A DNA stretch of 64,000 nt from Granulosicoccus antarcticus IMCC3135 (lineage in GTDB: Bacteria > Pseudomonadota > Gammaproteobacteria > Granulosicoccales > Granulosicoccaceae). How positions within the stretch are numbered: the first letter of the stretch is position 1; each line of letters starts with the position of its first letter. Shown here one piece after another: positions 60,927 through 64,000 of the stretch. The DNA is taken from NCBI RefSeq assembly GCF_002215215.1, contig NZ_CP018632.1, positions 6,878,501 to 6,942,500 on the forward strand, written 5' to 3'. The translations under genes and the position numbers were made by a program. The notes beneath the pieces were generated by a model. That model worked only from the letters and a program-made list of their open reading frames with translations. It made no database searches and had not been told where the DNA came from.

Positions 60927-63685
60927 TCAGGCTGCTTTTCGAGCCTTTGAGTCAGACAGAATGGCCTCTATAGCGCAAGGTCTGGCGATATGATATCCCT
61001 GCGCATAGTCAACACCGATATCGGACAAGACTTCCATCACGGCTGCGCTCTCAACGAACTCAGCAACGGTTAGCAGCCCCAGCGCCTTGGCCATCTGGTC
61101 AATGGCACTCACCATTTGCCGGGCGACTGGATTGATGTCCACCTCTTTGACAAACTGACCGTCTATTTTCAGAATATCAACGGGTAGTTTCTGCAAATAG
61201 ACAAATGAGCTCAAACCCGAACCAAAATCATCCAGCGCAACCTTGGCGCCCATTTCACGAAGCCCCTGCAACAAAATGCTCGCTGTTGAATACTGGGAGA
61301 TGGCAGCTGTTTCTGTGATCTCGAACCAGACACATTCTGGACTTACTTCGTGTCTGGCAAACAATGTTCTGATGTAATCCAGAATCTGGGGGTCAGACAA
61401 GGATTGTCCGGAAAGATTGATTGAAAACGTGCACTGCTCATCCAGCTTATTCAGCAGTTTGCTGATATGCATAAATGCGTTTTCAAGCACCCAACGATCT
61501 ATCTTGGCCATCATATCGTAACGCTCGGCTGCCTTGATGAACTTGTAAGGCGATATCTCCTCATTTTCCGAATCGAGCAGTCTGAGCAAGAATTCGTAAT
61601 GCTGGATAGCAGGTTTTACCGTACCTTTTTCCAATACAGTAATGGCCTGAACAAGCAATCGAAAACTACCCTGCTCCAGTGCAGATTGCAGTTTAGGCTG
61701 CCAGTTTATTTCTTCCGTCCGCTCCGAAACAGCATCATCGTCTTCTGAATAGACCACAAGTGCATTCCTGCCCGACTCTTTCGCTGCATAGCAGGCACTG
61801 TCGACAGATGACATAATGGTCGTGTAGTCGCAGAACTCTCGATCAATGGCAACGAATCCAATGCTTGCACTCACCGAGAAGGCAGAGCCTGCATATTCAA
61901 AAACATAGTTCTTGAAGAACTCATGGATTTTGCTGGCAATCCCCAAAGCTTTCGCAACATCACAATCACAGATGACCGCACCGAATTCATCGCCCCCAGA
62001 CGAGACAGCATGTCACCCGTTCGCAGCTTCTTTTGAAGCTCCGCCGTGACTTCGCACAGCAAACTATCACCAGCTGCATGGCCACACGTGTCATTGACTA
62101 TCTTGAAGTTGTCCAGATCGAAAAAACACAAGGCATGTGTGCGTTTAGTGTCGACGGTAGCATCGAGCAGGGATCGCAGTCGCGTCTCGAAATGGAAGCG
62201 GTTGATGGCTCCAGTCAGATGGTCGTAATTAGCCCGATATTCCAGTTCCGATGTCAGTTTGCGCTCGTTACTCACATCTTTCATTACCACGATACTGCCC
62301 TGTCTGGCCCCATCCGCATTACTCATACTGGTAAGCGTCAGTTTCACGGCGACATCATTCAGATGCGGTAAACGCAACGATAAATCATATTCAGCCGTGT
62401 CCTGCGAAGGCAGTGCCGCCAGGGCCATTTCGAACCCCGGGAACGAACCGTCACAGTCATCACTATCCGCCATCATCAGATAGTATTCGATCGGCTTGTT
62501 CATTTCCCCCACACCGGATGTACACAACAGACGAGCAGCAGCGGCATTCATGTACACAATATAGCGGGCACTATCGAGTGAAATAACGGCATCACTGATG
62601 GACGCCAGAGTTCGCTCGGCCTTCTCACGCTCGGTGTTGAGTACCTGCAGACTATCGAACAGCTCCGCCTGGGCTCGACGCCTACTGTATATGATCAACA
62701 ACCCGGCAATGACAGCAATCAGCAATATCAGCAACACAGCCACTGTTCTTATCCAGTCAAATACCGGCATCAAAGGCTCCATAACCCACGATAGCTGCAA
62801 ACTGCTACTACCCATGAGCCAGCTGCGTTCACTTTTCAGTGTCGCAAAACCAGCTTTGATTCCAGGCTGAGATGAAGCTGGCGTATTGCTGATCATGATC
62901 TTTGACAAGCGTTGGCCGGAGCTAAGCGTGACACTCAGGGTTCCAGACAATGCCTCGCCATGAAACATCATCTCCGCCGGATCCAGAGAAACCCAGATAC
63001 CACCGGTAAAGAGCTGCCTGCGCTCCATGAGCGTCTCTGGCACTTGTTTGCCAAGATACAGCGGTTGAATCAACAGGTAGCGTGTATGAAACGGCCACCC
63101 AACAGGTGCCAGCGCTATGAAGGATTCACCGGTATCGATCGCAGATTCGAGCATCTTCTCGATCTCCTTTGAACCTGTCAGGTCCGCACCTAGCAGGATC
63201 TTGTGTGTGTCATCAAAGGGCGTGATGGAATGGATGGGCAGAATTCGTGCTTGCGAGCCAACCGGTACCTGAGCCCCCAGTGCCGAATAGTGATGGATGG
63301 AGAAAGAATCTCCAATCTTGCCCATCATCTGACGCTGATACTGCTCCCGCATGGGTGCAAAAACATCCTGGAACATACCCAGACTGTGCAGATAAGGAGA
63401 ATACTCACTGACTTGTTTGACGAAAGCTTCGATATCGGGATCAGTAAAGTCTTGCGAGACGTAGTGCATGGCCTCAATCGACTTGATGAAGCTGCGGGTT
63501 TCGGCGATATGCAAACCGGCTGCATTATTGATCTGCTGAGACTGACTCGTAAACGCAAGAACCTGCTCGCGCTCGCTGATCCGATAACCCCACGTCAGCG
63601 TACCCATCACGATAGCCAGCATCAGCGCAGCAATGAATAAAAGTTCGATGTGAGTAAAACCGGCTTTTAATGCATTGCGCTTCAT
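60927..63685 (-). pseudogene. CHASE-like/PAS/GGDEF/EAL protein, split by a one-base change in the GGDEF motif
   Basis: Frame one (61871-63685, 604 aa) has an N-terminal membrane anchor, a CHASE-like sensor, a second membrane segment (VAVLLILLIAVIAGLLIIY), a PAS domain and the first half of the GGDEF domain (FFDLDNFKIVNDTCGHAAGDSLL). At MLSRLG it continues AMNSV instead of GGDEF. The other frame (60927-61946) carries the rest, FSVSASIGFVAIDREF onward, and an EAL-like domain (YEFLLRL, ALDDFGSGLSSFVYL, TVAEFVES). The G run in the coding strand (five Gs, 61993-61997) needs one more G to restore GGDEF. Either a real disruption, phase variation, or a base-call error. Full length would be about 918 residues. 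Confidence 0.82.
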
Positions 63686-63854
63686 GGCGATGTGCCAACC
63701 AGGCCCCAGGTGAATTTGGTTGACGATCTTTCAAACGACAAGGAGATGGCTTCCAGATTTAGGCTATCCCCCTTTGGCGGTCAGATACTCCTGAATCTTG
63801 AGGTATTCGAGGCTATATCTGACATCGCCGCGCAAAATTCATACCAATGCACCA

Positions 63855-64000
63855 TCAAGCCAGCGCTGCCAGTGTGAACAGCGTCAGCACACTGGTGAAT
63901 ATCATGATCATGACGATCGCATCCGTTCGGACACCGTGTAACAGAGCCAGGCTGAATGCCATCGTGCCAGCAGGACCTGCCGAACCCAACAAAAACAGAG
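63855..64000 (-). CDS. Membrane permease C-terminus (AEC/auxin-efflux-like), partial
   Basis: The minus-strand frame reading into the window edge encodes GSAGPAGTMAFSLALL, then HGVRTDAIVMIMIFTSVLTLFTLAAL before a TGA at 63855-63857. The last hydrophobic segment and the pattern resemble the C-terminal helix of auxin-efflux carrier (AEC) family permeases. Only about 48 residues are visible, so the family is tentative. Confidence 0.35.
   Translation of the reverse strand, partial: LFLLGSAGPAGTMAFSLALLHGVRTDAIVMIMIFTSVLTLFTLAALA

Overview
The window looks like chromosomal DNA of a free-living, probably marine, gammaproteobacterium. The grounds are its housekeeping gene order: hda next to a DUF2066 gene, purM-purN-DUF3108, darP, and yhdP-rng-maf-rlmH-rsfS-nadD-proA. 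I infer a relative of Granulosicoccus or similar Chromatiales-like lineages, but no rRNA or tRNA is present to confirm it. I see no prophage, CRISPR array or plasmid functions.

Layout. 1-5.4 kb: the end of an ISAzo13-type transposase, a DAO-family amine oxidase, an orphan BrnA-like antitoxin, a lipoprotein, and a two-gene unit of a FemAB/BioF2-like acetyltransferase with a JmjC/cupin-like oxygenase. 5.6-6.9 kb: a decayed IS200/IS605-type TnpB element abutting the 3' end of a GspE/PilB ATPase gene. 6.9-17.6 kb: core genes (pilB/gspE-like, flavodoxin, DUF2069, hda, DUF2066, purM, purN, DUF3108, a putative barrel protein, darP, a lipoprotein). 17.6-28.2 kb: a dicarboxylate/amino-acid symporter, a sorbosone-dehydrogenase-like protein, a DadA-family oxidase behind a tandem glycine riboswitch, a DUF4344 metallopeptidase, a VTT membrane protein, small secreted proteins and a MHYT-GGDEF-EAL protein.

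28.3-39.2 kb: a catabolic island. A divergent FCD-type GntR regulator faces a tightly packed operon of a FAH-family hydrolase, an NMT1-like ABC importer and an Ldh-family dehydrogenase. Next come a YciI-family protein, a nitroreductase with a well-formed promoter, a TRAP transporter and an intradiol (hydroxyquinol-type) ring-cleavage dioxygenase. Together they suggest uptake and breakdown of small acids or polyhydroxylated aromatics; the substrate is unknown. An IS1380-family element with a TTAG target duplication sits directly after the dioxygenase and is followed by remnants of a LysR regulator and of a GcvT-type domain.

41.4-46.4 kb: a GAF/LOV-like/PAS histidine kinase broken by a one-base frameshift (its two LOV-like domains lack the photoactive cysteine), a response regulator, a photolyase/cryptochrome-family protein and a GFA-family protein. 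46.4-56.4 kb: yhdP, rng, maf, rlmH, rsfS, nadD, proA, tatD. 56.4-56.7 kb: a second, TnpB-less IS605-type remnant whose ends match the 5.6-6.9 kb element. 56.8-60.8 kb: an alpha/beta hydrolase, a siderophore-interacting protein and an arsR-arsH-acr3 arsenic operon. 60.9-63.7 kb: a CHASE-like/PAS/GGDEF/EAL protein whose GGDEF motif is split by a one-base change in a G tract. The window ends inside a membrane-permease gene.

No single obviously novel defence system is visible. The most interesting items are the catabolic island and its regulation, the glycine-riboswitch/DadA pairing, the broken LOV-like light-signalling cluster, the GGDEF G-tract frameshift, and the pair of related IS605 ends that abut host stop codons.
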